From: Baylisascaris procyonis
Lineage: Eukaryota; Nematoda; Chromadorea; Rhabditida; Ascarididae
DNA length: 64,000 nt
NCBI GenBank assembly: GCA_037389465.1
Contig: JAZARR010000188.1
Span: 2,569,501 to 2,633,500, forward strand
Reading direction: 5' to 3'
Below, piece by piece: positions 34,453 through 47,076 of the stretch (positions are counted from its first letter, which is position 1; every line of letters begins with the position of its first letter). The notes under the pieces were generated by a model. It had not been told where the DNA came from. It made no database searches and saw nothing but the letters and a program-made list of their open reading frames with translations. Both the position numbers and the translations under genes were made by a program.

Positions 34453-37400
34453 ATGGCGACAGGAGAAAGGAATCGCAAGCGAACACCTTTCCTCACTCCA
34501 TTTCGATGTGATTTGATACCCTACAAAGTGATGCCATTTGAGGGTGTCCACGTAAACGTTCATATATTCTTGTTCTGTTGCTTTAGCTATTTTCATTTGT
34601 TTCCATTACCGAAAACAGCGGTTGAAATATTTTCCGTATATATTGGAAGCAATTTCCTTGCTTTAAATCAATCGGGAATTTTTGTCTTCCAAAAACAAAA
34701 AATGGTATCAGGAAATAAAAAATTCAAAAAAAAGAAAAAAATCGAGCAGCATTAAAATGTTTGAACTAATAATGCAATTTTATGCGTTATGCACTACCGT
34801 GCAAAACGCATTTTGATCTTGGCGTATGTTATATATTATATGTGGGAATTTCTATTTTTCCGCCTGTAATGATTTCCCCAGAAGGATGGGTAACATAAAC
34901 TTATAGAATCTGAGAAGGACCGTTGCACTTTAAAGTTCGGTCATATCAGTTGACAAGTTCCATCTCAGAATCTGGCATATAAGGCACTTAAGATGATCAA
35001 GATCCTTGGCAAATCTGCGGTCGAAAGCTTGGCAAGAAGTCGATAACCTCAATTAGCGTGTCTAGAAACTAGTTAATAAACTACGTCATGTTTATTCAAC
35101 TTTTATCAACATCATTTTCAGGTGGATTATCGACAGCCGCACGGTAAACGAACATTCGCTATTATCACAAAAAATAATATTCCACTCTTTGTTAATCCAG
35201 AATTATTCGCTATTCAATCGAAAGATTTTAGGGAAAAATATGAAAAAGCGGTAATTTTTTTTTTTTAATTGAATATTTATTTGTCATATTTTTCTTCATA
35301 CATTTCGGACTGAATCTTCACAATAATTCAATTCTCAAGGAACGAAGTAGATAGCCGCATAATACATTAGAAAGCGTTGTTTATACGATGATACTATACT
35401 GAAATAAATTTTGTTATATAGCGAAAATCACTGCAAGTCGTTTGAGAGGATTTCAGACGAATCGTGTTTGAACACCTCCGTCCCCCGCCTCGCCCTACAA
35501 AATTCTGGAATACCAACGAGAGGTTTTAATATCTTCTACAAGGATGAGCAAATGTAAATTTTTACCGCCACATACGCTCAAAAAATAATGCGGACAAAGG
35601 TTTTCCGGCGATCGTTTTTGCATCAAATACCTTTGTAGCTCAGTCAACGAAAAAAAAAACACTTGGTCGATGAAACTATGTAAATATTGAATGTTCGAAA
35701 AAGTTGTTTGCAGGTTGCTAGTGGTAAAACCGAGATTAATTATGAGGAATTCAATGTGCATGATATGACAACGGTGCTTGAATCTGTTTGCCCAACCGTT
35801 TACAGTACATATCCCTATCCACCATCAGGTAATTGAGAATATTGCTTACGGTATATGCGTGCAATATTGTTTACGGTTATACCGGCAAGATGTGCAAAAA
35901 AGTTTTCCAACTGTTTATGCATGAAGTTGTGTTTATTTATCATCTTTTTTTCCAAAAAAATCCAAATTTAACCAACAAATTTTCGTATGACATTTGTTAG
36001 AATATAGAATCTCAAAATTTTATATATTTTTTTATTAAAATTTAAAATAAACTTTCAAAAGTGAAATATCATCGCCATTCCCAGACGTCTTCCTTTGAGA
36101 AAAAATAGTCTTTGATAGAAATTTAACGAATTCCTGGTCAAAAAAAAGCTGAAAAAAAGGTTCTGACCATGAAACTCCTGAATTTTCGTATTTTATCATC
36201 AACCTTACCCCTTCCCTTTGGTGCAGTGATATTTGTGTTGAAATCACCGAACAGTGAGACAGATATACACATACAAGCGTGCATGACATCATCATGATGC
36301 TAACAAGTTTGCTGAAAAATAGCAAGACATACGTGCATCCAACTTTAATCCGTAATGTTTATTTCTCTCATATTTTTTTGTTTAATTTCAGTCTATGACG
36401 TTTCTTTCTTGAGCCTTGCCGCTTATCGACTAAAAATGGATAACCTACTAAGAGTCTGCGAAAGGGTAAATCCTTTTTTGAAAATTTTTTATTTTGATTT
36501 CCTTTTTGCAACTAACATATTTATTAAATTATTTATAAGTAGCATTTCTTAAAGTGAAGAAATAAAGTTGAACAATTTCAAAAGCTCTAATGCTGTAATT
36601 TTTAACAGTTTATTATTTGAAGAATACATCATAATTTTGCATTGCAAAATTGGCGCAATTGTCGTGTCATGAATTCAAGTTCTGTGAGACGGGATTGGAA
36701 CCACCGAAAGATGTTGCAATCGATGGTTAAAAAGCAACAGTAGCTGTCAATTAGAACCCCATGAGACATTTTGCAGCCCACTGTAATATGGTTAAAGAAT
36801 TGAAAGTAAGATTGACTTTCTCTGCTAGAGGTTGAATATCCTCAAATACAGGTACTTGAAGAAGATGTTGATGTATCAAACGCCTGGCCAGTTCAATTGC
36901 TTGGCTATTTCGATGCCGCTTATCGATGCAAAATGCATATCGAACTACAAGCACGATTTCTTTCGGTGGCTGTCTGTAATTCTCTATATGGCTATAATAG
37001 CGATCATGAAATGTTTCGTTCACCAACCGCTAGTGTCTTTCTACGTGCTCTGATACAGTATGTCTTTTAGCAATGTTTTCTCATGTGTTGCATTGTCGAA
37101 TTATTGAAATAAATCAACTTTCTCATCGAGTAAGTGCAGAGAAAAAATTTCAATTAAAAAATGCCAATTTTTTTTTGCAAAAAAAATGCACAAAAATTTG
37201 AAATTACTAAACATTAGTCACAAGTATCGTCTATTTATAAAAATTCCAGATTAAAATTTTATTTCCGTTCGCAATAATGAGGCACAATAAAAGTTAATAT
37301 TTGCTATTACGGAGAGTCCCAACGATAGCATTGATAGCCACGAATCCTTCCCATTCCCGTCTCATTCCCATTTGCATTATCGTACTGAATTCTCACTTTC

Positions 37401-37915
37401 ATTGTCTGACATGATTGTGAAATGCTTCTACCATAATCTGGCATTATCAATTCGTTTCGTGTATAGATTGACTTTGAATCCTGAACAAAACATACCCAAG
37501 TCGTCTATTGCATCAATAATCGATAACATAAATTAAAGGAATTTTTACGACTTCTTTCTCATCTAACAATTCTGCAAAGATCCCATCTTAAGCCATAAAA
37601 TCTCAAGTCTACTGGGATAACGAAAGATGACTTGAATGTGAAAAAAATTAGTAATATTTCAGACACAGATCGGGATTCTTCGAACATTATGGTACGCATG
37701 CATTGGGTGAAATTAATCCCGAAAGTCCAGGTGAATGTAGTGAATGTGCGAAACAACAACGTGGTGGTCATCGAGCAAGACGTTGGCGACGACGTTCTCG
37801 TTCACGTTTTCTTTTATTGTGTATTGAATGTTCCGCATCGTTATGTATGAAATGTCGCCGAAAACCATGTATTGCAAAGGTTATTGAATTCTTAAATAAG
37901 AGTCAATTACCTTGA
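34453..37915 (+). CDS. BTB/POZ-like protein with C-terminal cysteine cluster
   Basis: Six exons give 291 residues: 34453-34551, 35122-35250, 35714-35828, 36392-36465, 36852-37057, 37663-37915; GT-AG introns, consistent phases. Residues about 43-140 read like a divergent BTB fold: an IITKNNIPLFVNPELFAIQS segment in place of the usual core strand-helix, an acidic strand (KTEINYEEF), then LSLAAYRLKMDNLLRVCER, the typical BTB helix in which a cell position binds the next helix. BTB domains dimerise and often bring substrates to cullin-3 ligases; that role here is inference. The last exon is Arg-rich and ends with C233-x2-C236 ... C261-x2-C264-x4-C269-x2-C272-x4-C277, which looks like a metal-binding knuckle. 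I do not recognise a named orthologue. An AATAAA at 38,056-38,061 could end the transcript. Confidence 0.82.
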
Positions 37916-39214
37916 TAGCATCCGTATTGGCGTATATTTTACAATTCCTTCAATAATGCTTTGTATCTTTATTTTTATGCATTGATACATATTGCTCATA
38001 TTTTATACACAATACAAATAGCTTATGAATAAGGATGATATTACTTTCTGGATAGAATAAATTGCGATTACTTGCGATATAAATCTAAATGTTTCGCCTA
38101 TTCCCGGAGGATTGATCGCTGTTTATTTCATTGCAGAATTAATCCCTTCTTGTTCTCAAAAAAAAATTGGAAGCTTATTTATGTGCATAATGCCTCGAAT
38201 CATTTAAAACCGGAAGAGAGTCATCAATAGTTATTGAAGGCTAGTGTGCTGCTAAAGGATGCCAATAAGATCTTGACATTCCCAGTAAATTTTTGAGAAG
38301 AACTTTTTGAAAAATTTTTCAAAATTCTGTTTTCTTGTTAGATGGTCGATTTTATTTTCATCGGATCCCTTTTAATCCATTTCCATTAAAAAAAAAATGT
38401 AGACCAGTCCTTTGCAGTGAATTTGGATTCGACTGAAAGAAACTAAAATAGAAAGTTTGCATTGACGTTGTAAATATTATCGAAATGAATGAAAAAAAAA
38501 ACAAAACAAAAGTCTTGCATCACTTCCGGAAATTATTAATGCATTAAATGCTTACATTTGTCGCTTTTCAGTAGAATTGTTCTGCTGTTTTTCTTGAATT
38601 TTGCTTATGCTGGAAGTTTTGAGTTATCAGTGAAATGACCATGGAATTTCATCGAGATGAACTGCATTTGAGGTGGTGAAATATAGCGGTTTGATGCTTA
38701 ATGTTTATTGAAACGATGATATATTTACTGTAAAAAATGGTAGTAATTTTTGTACAGATCAATTTCTCGGATCCAGAATCTTTAAAGGGTTGCATCGTTT
38801 AGATTCGTTATGTTTAGATCTATATCCTTTACTAAGTTCATCGCTTTTCTTGTTTCGTTTACAAAATGTTTGGATCTCTTGGGAACGAAGGTATTAATCG
38901 TCGTTAGATGGCATCTTTGAAGTTATTATTATCCTTTATTGCATACTTTCTCTTGTATTCGTTGATATTTGCTTCTTTGTGAAAATTTCTTCAAAGAAAA
39001 TTTCCCGTAAAAATGGTGACCATAAAAATTTGAAAAATTTTACGCAATAAATATTCGTGTATAAAAGAAACTGTATATGCATAATTGGTTGACATTTTTC
39101 TGCATATTGAAGAAAAACTAAAATCTTTTACTAGACATAGGGACATGATTGGGAAGTTTTAGCTCCATAGTCTAAACAAATGCTTTTTTTTGCCAAATTT
39201 TGTTGCATAATTTA

Positions 39215-39553
39215 GGGTCTGAGAAAATATTCTTGAATGATGAGGTGACTCTTCGAGTGATTAAAGTTTATAGCCAATTGAACAGTCAAATATGTGTGTT
39301 AGTTTTCGATAATTTACCTATCAGGTCATTCACGGAATTCACGGAATATTCTCGAAGAATAGTCCCTTCTTGGATGGATCGAGATATGGCGTTGATATTT
39401 AGTATCTTAGAAGTGGAACATTCTAAAATCTCTGAAGTTGGCCAGCAGTTTGTAAAACTTTCAGTAAATAGCCCATATCTGGTCTTGCTAGCACCTCTTG
39501 ATCCTCCTGTGTTAAGCTATCCTCAGTGGTCCGAATATTTCTTCGTTGAATGA
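39215..39553 (+). other. Unclassified 113-codon open frame, possible exon or repeat remnant
   Basis: An acceptor-like TTTAG precedes an open frame of about 113 codons ending in TGA. Composition is protein-like (hydrophobic strands, VGQQFVKLSV, LVLLAPLDPP, a WSEYFFVE end), and so long a frame is unexpected in DNA this AT-rich. No start codon or upstream exon was found. The stop is followed by a CAGACAGACGGACAGACG stretch. I recognise no family; a fragment of a dispersed repeat is as likely as a terminal exon. Confidence 0.3.
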
Positions 39554-40501
39554 ATTAGGAGATATGACAGGTTGAGACCATCCGACAGACAGACGGACAG
39601 ACGTGAATACATATAAAGACGGGGATAAGATGTTTTTGCACTGCATTGTTGGAAAAACTTCACAAAAGTGAGCGTAATTTTGAGCGAAAATATGCAAAAA
39701 ATTAAGAATTTAGGGAATTTTTTTGGAAATTGGAAAATCGTTGCACTCTGGAATATTGTAGACCCTCCTTGCTTTAGTGATAGTTTATTTGCACATGTTT
39801 TTGAACCAACCACATTCAAACGTCAATAAATAAAAATTTTAATACGGAAATTTCATTGATATAATGAAATATACCGTTAATTTAACAATATTTTTAAAAG
39901 ATTTTTTTTCTTTTAGATCTCAAGATGTTTTCAATAACGCGATCGGACGTATTCTTTTAAGGATGTTCATCCATAGCAACAAAAAAAAGGATAGTTGAAA
40001 ATCTCAGCAGATCCATAGCATCTGGGGAACCATCGGAAGTTCACTAGCAAAAAAACCATAGTTAAGAAAAGTAATTGTGTAATGATATACTTTCAAGAAA
40101 TAGGAAAGAGTATATGTGAAATTTTTTAGTAGTTACAACTACGGCACTTAGTAGTTGTAAAGTAACTGCACACCTAGGTATGATTTAAAAAGTTTGTCAT
40201 TGCTACACAAGGGCATATGATGCGACAACATTTGTTGACGTCATCTGCGGTGCACATGCATATTTTTCAATGGTAATATGTCGTTGAAAGATGTGATGCG
40301 AATCGTTTAAGCATGAAAAGGAATTATTTACGCTTTGTTTACTATGTTATATGCCAATATATTTATTCATTTTTATTTATTTATATTCACCTCCTATAAT
40401 TAATAAAGCTTTCATTACAAATAAATGTCTCCATCTTGCTTTCACTTCCGCTTAGGTGAAGTTGTGAGGTGGCGTGAAAGTAATCTGTTCGCTTGTTTCT
40501 T

Positions 40502-40599
40502 GAACTTGAAGTATAATATTGCTCCTACAACTTGAAGTTGATATCTTTGAACTTCCTAACAACTTGAAGTGATATAAAATTGAACTTAAACTGAAGTAA
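40502..40599. repeat. Cluster of AACTTGAAGT words
   Basis: Three exact AACTTGAAGT copies (about 40,503, 40,529, 40,561) and a diverged one near 40,583, unevenly spaced. Confidence 0.6.
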
Positions 40600-40622
40600 T
40601 ATAGAGAGTGACAAAGAAAGGA

Positions 40623-40639
40623 TGACCTTCGCGTGACCT
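40623..40639. promoter_or_regulatory. Direct repeat of a nuclear-receptor half-site (DR5)
   Basis: TGACCT, five bases, TGACCT. On the minus strand this is AGGTCA-n5-AGGTCA, with CAAGGTCA as an extended half-site. This spacing is bound by nuclear-receptor dimers in animals. No gene start lies within 3 kb, so function is only a suggestion. Confidence 0.3.
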
Positions 40640-43600
40640 TGCCGATACGTGACTATTTGAAACCATTCGGAGCAGGTTTCACCGTCCGAGTGTCACTCCC
40701 TTTAATATACGAATGTTGTTCGTTGCCGTTTTCTTTTATTCGTGTGCACTTCGCGTAATGTTGTTTTATGGTGTTGAAATGTCCACTCGAAAGGAATGGT
40801 CATTTCGAGAATTGGTCACTTGAAAATTGTAGCAGTTTTGATTTCCTTTCGTCTTATTCACATCCTTTTCTCGCTTCACTTTTTTTCTAATTGGGCACTT
40901 TTCTGTTCATTTTTGAATTTTCAAGTTATTTATACAAGTAAAGATCTCGGCTAAAACCTATCAAATTGTAAATCTGTCTTCATCTTATTACTTCACTCAT
41001 TTTTTTATTTCTTGCATCTGTTTTTATTTAAAAAAAAATTAGGAACTGTTTTAAGTTGGTAATAATGAAGTTTTGGCGCATAAAAATAAATCGACGGGGG
41101 GAATTCAATATTGCCGTGATCGATGAAGATTCAATTCCATCGTCGAGTTTAATTTCTTTTTCTTTTTTTTTTCGCAGTTATATTATAACATTTGCGTTTT
41201 GATAAAATGATTCATTTTGCATTGGTTGAAATTTATCGCATTCGATATAAGAACGATGATGAGAATTTATCGAAGATTGCTATTATTGTCAATTATATGC
41301 AAGTCACTTAATTACTTGACGCCTTAATAAACGAGACAGTCCGTCTTTTATTGATATTTCACTTATAAATGAATTATGGATGTTTCTGTCGCTGTGCATG
41401 GTTCTATATGGGGTATTTTATGAAGCATTACAATGTTTTAAAAAAAAAGGTTTTAAGGTTTTTTTTAAAAAAAAGGTAATTGGGTTTAATTCGGCTGTTT
41501 AGTACCTATAGAGGATTACTCCTGACTGAAATACGTTTATCTGACCGAGAACACGAAGAAACCCTTTGTTCTTCAGTGGGTAAAGCGTGGAAAGTACGGT
41601 TAGGAAGTTCATCATCGTTTTGCTTTCTTCCTTCCCTCCCCACCAGGACCACGGAGATCATCATCGCAATGGATTTCATCCCTAAAAACTTCACATCCTG
41701 TGAAGGATATGATATCCTCGCATCAGAGAGATCCCCTCGCCCCTTACCCTTGCGGGTACCTCTGCTCATAGGGATCCTGTTCTTTACACAAATAAGAAAC
41801 AAAGATTACAAAGATGATTAGGCGGCTTCCTTCTAGCCTACTTATATATGAGGGATTGATACGTCATCCCGTTGAACGTGTTAGGTGATTTCATCTCTTA
41901 TTCCTCTACGTAGCTTGTCTGAAAAAGAAAATCAATATTCGCAAGAGGAATTGATCCCTTAGTGACAGCCATATTGCTGTGCATTCGCGAAACGATGACA
42001 TATATTTTATTAGGTCTTCTTTTTATCTCTCTTTTATTTGTATCCTATCGTTTGAAATTCGTTCATTAATTTTTTTTAATATTGTTCATTTCTTTTTATT
42101 TCAATGATTTTGAATTCGATAGAATTGTTTCCGAAATTCCGTTGGTGATTTTTTCCGGATTTTTTTTTTTTTTGAAAACCGAAAAGTTGAGGACAAATTT
42201 TTTTATTATTTTATTTATTCTATGATTTAATATAAATTAGAATATCCGTGAGGTGTAAATATTGGAATGATTTTGCAAAATTTGCAAAAAAATTTCCATA
42301 ATGGAGAATTGAATAGTGAATAATGTTGATATTTCTGACATGTTTATATGATTTTGTTTATTTCGTGATCGTTGTTTATGATTTCTATGTCATAAACGTT
42401 TATATTACATCGGTGTACGCTTTCATTGAAAATATAATCGATGTAATGAAGTGATGCTATCACCATCTATGAGAGGGATTGTTTGAAGCATTTTTTATGT
42501 GACAGTGTGAAATGCACGAAATATTTCGAAGAGAAGCCGAATATGAACTCTTCGTTTTGAAAATCAAATGATTCAACAATTCAGATCATTTAGGGATGTG
42601 TCATAGCTCTTAGTTTTAAATAAATTTACAAGTGGCTATTTTTCGTATCGAATTTGTGGATAATTTTAGCTGAAATTTATGCACTCATTATTCTTGATCA
42701 ATACTTACTGCTTACTCTTTTTTTTGTTTAAATTTGCATCTCTTTTCTTTTAACGATGATTTTGTAACACATCAGTTGATAAGTTGGCAGAAATTTTTTC
42801 AATGCTATGAAATTGAAATTTGATTGGGAAAATTCAAGAGATGTTTGTTTAAATGATTCGAAAATAATGGATTCTGGTTTAATTGGAAAAAAATATCGAA
42901 GAGGCAAAAAATTTTGATTTTTTTTTTTTTGGTTGATTTTTGCACGTCATCGTAGTTCGTCAAATCTTCATTTCTCTCTAATGCTTCTTTGTTGTCTGAG
43001 TGAGGCGCAATTCCTGAGAAGCGCTAACTTAGTCATCAATGCGCATTCCTATCATCGAGGGTTGGGTGAGATTGCCGCAGGATAGAAGGAGTTGCCTAGT
43101 TGTGACTTGGATATATATTGCTATGAAACGGCTACGTCAAAGATACTGAAAGTTGAGCTGAATCTTCCGTCTTAATTTCAAAGTTTTTTTTTCATTCGTC
43201 GTTGCTGAGTTTGTCTTGTCTTGAATGATAGAAATTTGCTTTCGAAATTGCTTTCGTTCAAAACATTGTTATAGTTATGAGCGTAATTAGTACAATATAG
43301 TTGTCGTTGATGGCTTCATACCTTTCCCTTACTTAAATCAAACGAAAATGTATGACACATTCCGTGAAGGGGAGAAGATAGCACAATATATGCAACGCTT
43401 CAAGTTCCCTTTTTCAATATACCCCGCCACCGAATATCTATGCACCATAAGCGTTTTAAGCTCTTAGGTATAGACGGGAAAATAGGGTAAATCACTTAAT
43501 TTTGGGGCAATACCAAGCAATATGATATTATTATGTAGCAGGCTTGATTCTTTTTGATTTTCCTGTCTACTGTTTTTTGTAAACATATCGAGTTTGTCTC

Positions 43601-43710
43601 TATGTCAAGTCTTATGGCTTTTCGTTCTTGTAAAAAAGTTAGTTCCATTTATTGTTTGATATCATAACGTTGTGATTTGGGAGTCGTTGTTTTTTTTAAT
43701 CCGACCCGAA

Positions 43711-43737
43711 ATATTTTCAGATCAGTAGCCAAATACT
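43711..43737 (+). promoter_or_regulatory. Probable spliced-leader acceptor of the membrane-protein gene
   Basis: A consensus ATATTTTCAG acceptor (AG at 43,719-43,720) lies 17 bases before the ATG at 43,738, without a matching upstream exon. Confidence 0.5.
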
Positions 43738-44702
43738 ATGGGCCATGGATTAATGATTCGTCTAAGAGTCTTTCGTGCCCATTTGCATCGCTCATTCAGG
43801 CATTATCTGTACGGATCACTGACGGTGGTGATACTTTATTTTATTTACCTTCATTTTACTTATCGTGGCGAACGTACTCGTGTGAGGATCACCGATCTGG
43901 ATAGGTTACCGACGGGACATGTAAGTTGCAATGAGATATTTGCTAGATCTTTTGCTTTATTGTTCAATTTCTATTGTTTTCTCTTGCATGTAGAATAGTT
44001 AGTTTTTATTGTCATTTTCAAATTAATTCAGCTGAAGCTGTTGTTGGCGTCAGGGCATCGCCGAGCACCAATTTCGCCTCGGTAACCCGCACCGAACACT
44101 GTCGTCGTATGAACGCCAAGATAGGGTGAATGTGGGACTCTGAAATTTTGGCTATATGCGCAAAAGCATAGGACGATCTTGGCTGTGGCCATTCACCGAA
44201 GCTGAACATTTCCGGGAAAAAATTCATTGGGATGCTGAATATGCTCATCGTTCTCCGATCCTAGGGGGTTCAGATTTAGTGTTTACATCCCACTGCACTC
44301 CTTAATTATTCCTTTTATATATCTCAGTTGTTGCTGATTACCACTCACTAGTAAATACACAGTTTTAATGATATCAACTTCATATTTATATCAGCTCACT
44401 GTTTTCCCTCTTATGCTTCCCTCCCCCTTCCCTCCCCTTTTGCTTTCCCTCCCCCTTTCTACTATGTTCTCACCGTCCTATTTGAAAAATTGTGAAAACT
44501 TTAATCTCGGAGTTGATAAAATTCGAATAAAAAAGTTGATAAGGGCCTTGAAGTTCTTTATATTTTGATAGGAATTTAACAATTAAAATGATTCATTAAC
44601 ACAGGAATTTGGTGGTGGACGATTCGGGAAAGTACCACCTGCTGAAGAGAAATTCGCGAAAGAGATTGATACGGGTGGTGTTCTTCCGGATTCATTTCCC
44701 AG
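43738..44702 (+). CDS. 5' part of a predicted type II membrane protein (3' end not resolved)
   Basis: Exon 1 (43738-43920) encodes 61 residues: a basic N-terminus (RLRVFRAHLHRSFRH), a hydrophobic helix at about 24-41 and then a charged segment. By the positive-inside rule the C-terminal part faces the lumen or outside, as in Golgi glycosyltransferases. A strong donor (CAT|GTAAGT) joins in phase 0 to an exon at 44605, which reads EFGGGRFGKVPPAEE and is hydrophilic. This exon has no good GT donor; CCCAG|GCAAGA at 44,702/44,703 would be a GC donor in phase 2. I found no certain following exon. I do not recognise the protein. Because exon 1 ends in phase 0, it could also join the GILT catalytic exon at 50,494, giving a membrane-anchored form; that is speculation. 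Confidence 0.55.
44404..44460. repeat. Polypyrimidine (C/T) tract
   Basis: Almost pure C and T over about 57 bases with repeated CCCTCCCC blocks, in the intron before the second exon of the membrane-protein gene. Confidence 0.85.
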
Positions 44703-46359
44703 GCAAGAGAAGAAAGATAAGACGGGCGATATGAAGGCCGGTTTTCAGTATTTCTTAGTTAAACGTTTCTTTTTTCTTTTTTTTTTTTTTTAAATGAACG
44801 TTTCTAAAACTGCTTTGCGGAAGTATGGTGAAATCGGGTTTTTGCGCATATGTATGTATCTTTGTGTCTGTGTTTGTATCTGTTTATTCGGTAGCCTCTG
44901 TGCACGTTTTTATCTGCCTATCCGGCAGATGCAATCTGGATGGGCAGATATCTCCGTATCATCTAGAGCTAGAGATATGAAGTTTGATAAGTATGATGTT
45001 GCAGATCTCCACGGAGAATTTCTTCATTTGAATGCAAATAGCTATTTTGCATATTTTAGTTTTTGTTGGTAATTTTTAGAATCGGTTGGTAAGGTCAGCT
45101 GGTTTTAAAGGTGCATACTATGCTAGCAGTTGTGATATACTGCTCTGTTTTTTTTTCTATTTAATTTCATGTTTCTATGGAATTTTTTGTTTATTGCTTC
45201 AAGTATTGCGTATATCTGGACATTTCATTGCAGCTGTTTTTTTTTTTTCATGTTGCAAGCGAGTCAGTTAGGAAGATGATAGAATTTTTCTTTTCCTTGC
45301 TTTAACTTGGTGTTTTTTTTCTGGGGGGGGGGGGGATTGCGAAGCCAGGAACTGTGAGAATAAAATCAGTGGATTTGGCAGACTACCAGATCCCTGAAAA
45401 ACTGGACTTTTACATTCTTTGAATTGTTTTTCTGGATTCCTTATATTTTTTTTCATTGAGCTACTAAATTCATAAGCTTTATAAGCTTCGATTCGAAGCT
45501 GTTAGAAGTATAATTTCCTGGTTACTCTGTTTTTGCCTTTAGATTCGCAAGGTGCAGCCTACGTTTTTCTATGCTTTTCAAAATTGGACTGCATTTTTTT
45601 TTTTTAATCAGGGTTGACTATTGTTTTCGAGCGTTTCCAGTGCAGTTAAAATCTTTACGTTCCTGTTTCGCATTCTTTAGTGATTTCATTCATGTTCAAA
45701 TTTTTTAATGAATTAGCAAAATAACTCGGTAATAAATCAAGTATATAAACTCTTGAAGAAACCCCTAATTAACGATCAGATCTCTGTTATTTGTCGGATG
45801 CATTCTTTTTTAACGTTTTTTTTTTTTTTGTGGTTTATTAGTGACGTTTAGTAATAATGATGATAATCATTGTTTGATGAACGCGGAAGGGGGCATCTAG
45901 TTATCTTAAAAAAACCCTCTGAAATTTTGTTTAAAAGGAAATATTTTCTACCCCATTAATACCACTGTCATTGAGTTTGCTTTGATTTTGCAGTTTTTGA
46001 TCTTCGATCTTTAGTTATATGATTTCTAAACTATTCTAGTTCTAATACTAGAAGTTGAAAGCCTTCTATCAACAACCATTGAAATCACCGTTGCGTTTTA
46101 CAAGATAAGAATAGCCAATGTTGTATAATACCTTCGCAACAATGAAACGATTTTCTTCAATCTTACAAACACTATAATATCACCGCATTGTTATGGACTT
46201 TTTGTCCCCGGTGGTTGTGTGTTGTGCTTTGATGGATCATTCATATAAATTTGGTTGACATACTCTTTAACCAGTCTGCGTTAATTCGATTGCCGCTTGT
46301 TTGTAGTACAAAAATAATTGCAGGTACAACAAAAGTGTAACACTTATTTCATTAGTTAC

Positions 46360-46589
46360 CTGTGTGCTTCCGGTTGCGTTTCATAAGGCAATGCTTAGAA
46401 GTGCTCTTGTTCAGAAGATTCCTTTTCGGAATGTAACGATCCAAAGAAGCTGAAACTTTGGCTCGCAAATTCATCCTCGGTAGACATTCAAGGGCACAGA
46501 TAAAATGCCGGCGCCTCTCACGAGGAGGCGAACTTGCAACCTTGACTTGACAAAACACTGGCTTATCAAGATACCGCTCAATGGAACAG
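46360..46589 (-). other. Possible minus-strand coding exon of an unidentified gene
   Basis: Read on the minus strand, an acceptor (TTACAAACAG) is followed by 76 open codons and a strong donor (CACACAG|GTAACT). The frame enters in phase 2 and leaves in phase 1. The peptide is rich in Arg, Lys and Cys (SPPRERRRHF, SLDRYIPKRN, KRNRKHT) and the block is richer in G+C than its flanks. I found no partner exon nearby and recognise no family, so it may be a chance frame. Confidence 0.3.
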
Positions 46590-46947
46590 CTGTTTGTAAG
46601 AAATTTTCGAAAACAAATAAGAGCTGGATGAATAAACTTAAATTTAATCTTTTTTGAAATATAAGCAATGCTCACGAAAAAATCCTTCTGTGTTATTTGC
46701 ACGAATGCACTAAATGCTGCATTGCAATCTGCATGACCGCAATAGATTGCGCGATGCAATTTGCATAAGTGCAATAAATTTTACACTGGAATTTGTACGA
46801 TGCACTAGGTTCTGCGTATGGATTGTTGCCGCTGCTCGTCTTTCATGTGCACTTCTCTTGATCATGCTCCATCAACAAAACTGTTGTTGCAACTCGTGCA
46901 TAGAGTTTGAGGCAAGTGTTCATAATCCTATGCAGCATTTATGAGCA

Positions 46948-47076
46948 CCTATCTGTGCACCATGTCTGAGTGATTGTCTCTCCGATGTCTGAGCGTTTGT
47001 CTGTGAAGAATATCTGGGCGATTGTCTGGACAATATGGCTAGGCTGTTGTCTGCGCAGCGTGTCTGAACGGTTATC
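46948..47076. repeat. Degenerate minisatellite, about 25-base unit
   Basis: Units beginning with variants of ATGTCTGAG followed by a TTGTCT word start near 46,962, 46,985, 47,010, 47,035 and 47,060, so the period is 23-25 bases. Confidence 0.75.

Larger units (their letters stand above)
37916..43710. other. Intergenic region downstream of the BTB gene
   Basis: AT-rich and mostly featureless. Exceptions are an unclassified open frame at 39.2-39.55 kb, a cluster of AACTTGAAGT words at 40.5 kb, a direct repeat of TGACCT at 40.62 kb, and a more G+C-rich block at 41.5-41.8 kb open on both strands. I found no multi-exon gene. Confidence 0.5.

Noticed and set aside
36751..37053. Open frames on both strands over the fifth BTB exon
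   Set aside because: Shadows of the real exon 36852-37057, whose own frame continues the BTB protein in phase.
45310..45340. Possible G-quadruplex at a 13-base G run
   Set aside because: A single G homopolymer could fold, but there are no spaced G-tracts and no nearby gene start, so it is treated as simple sequence.
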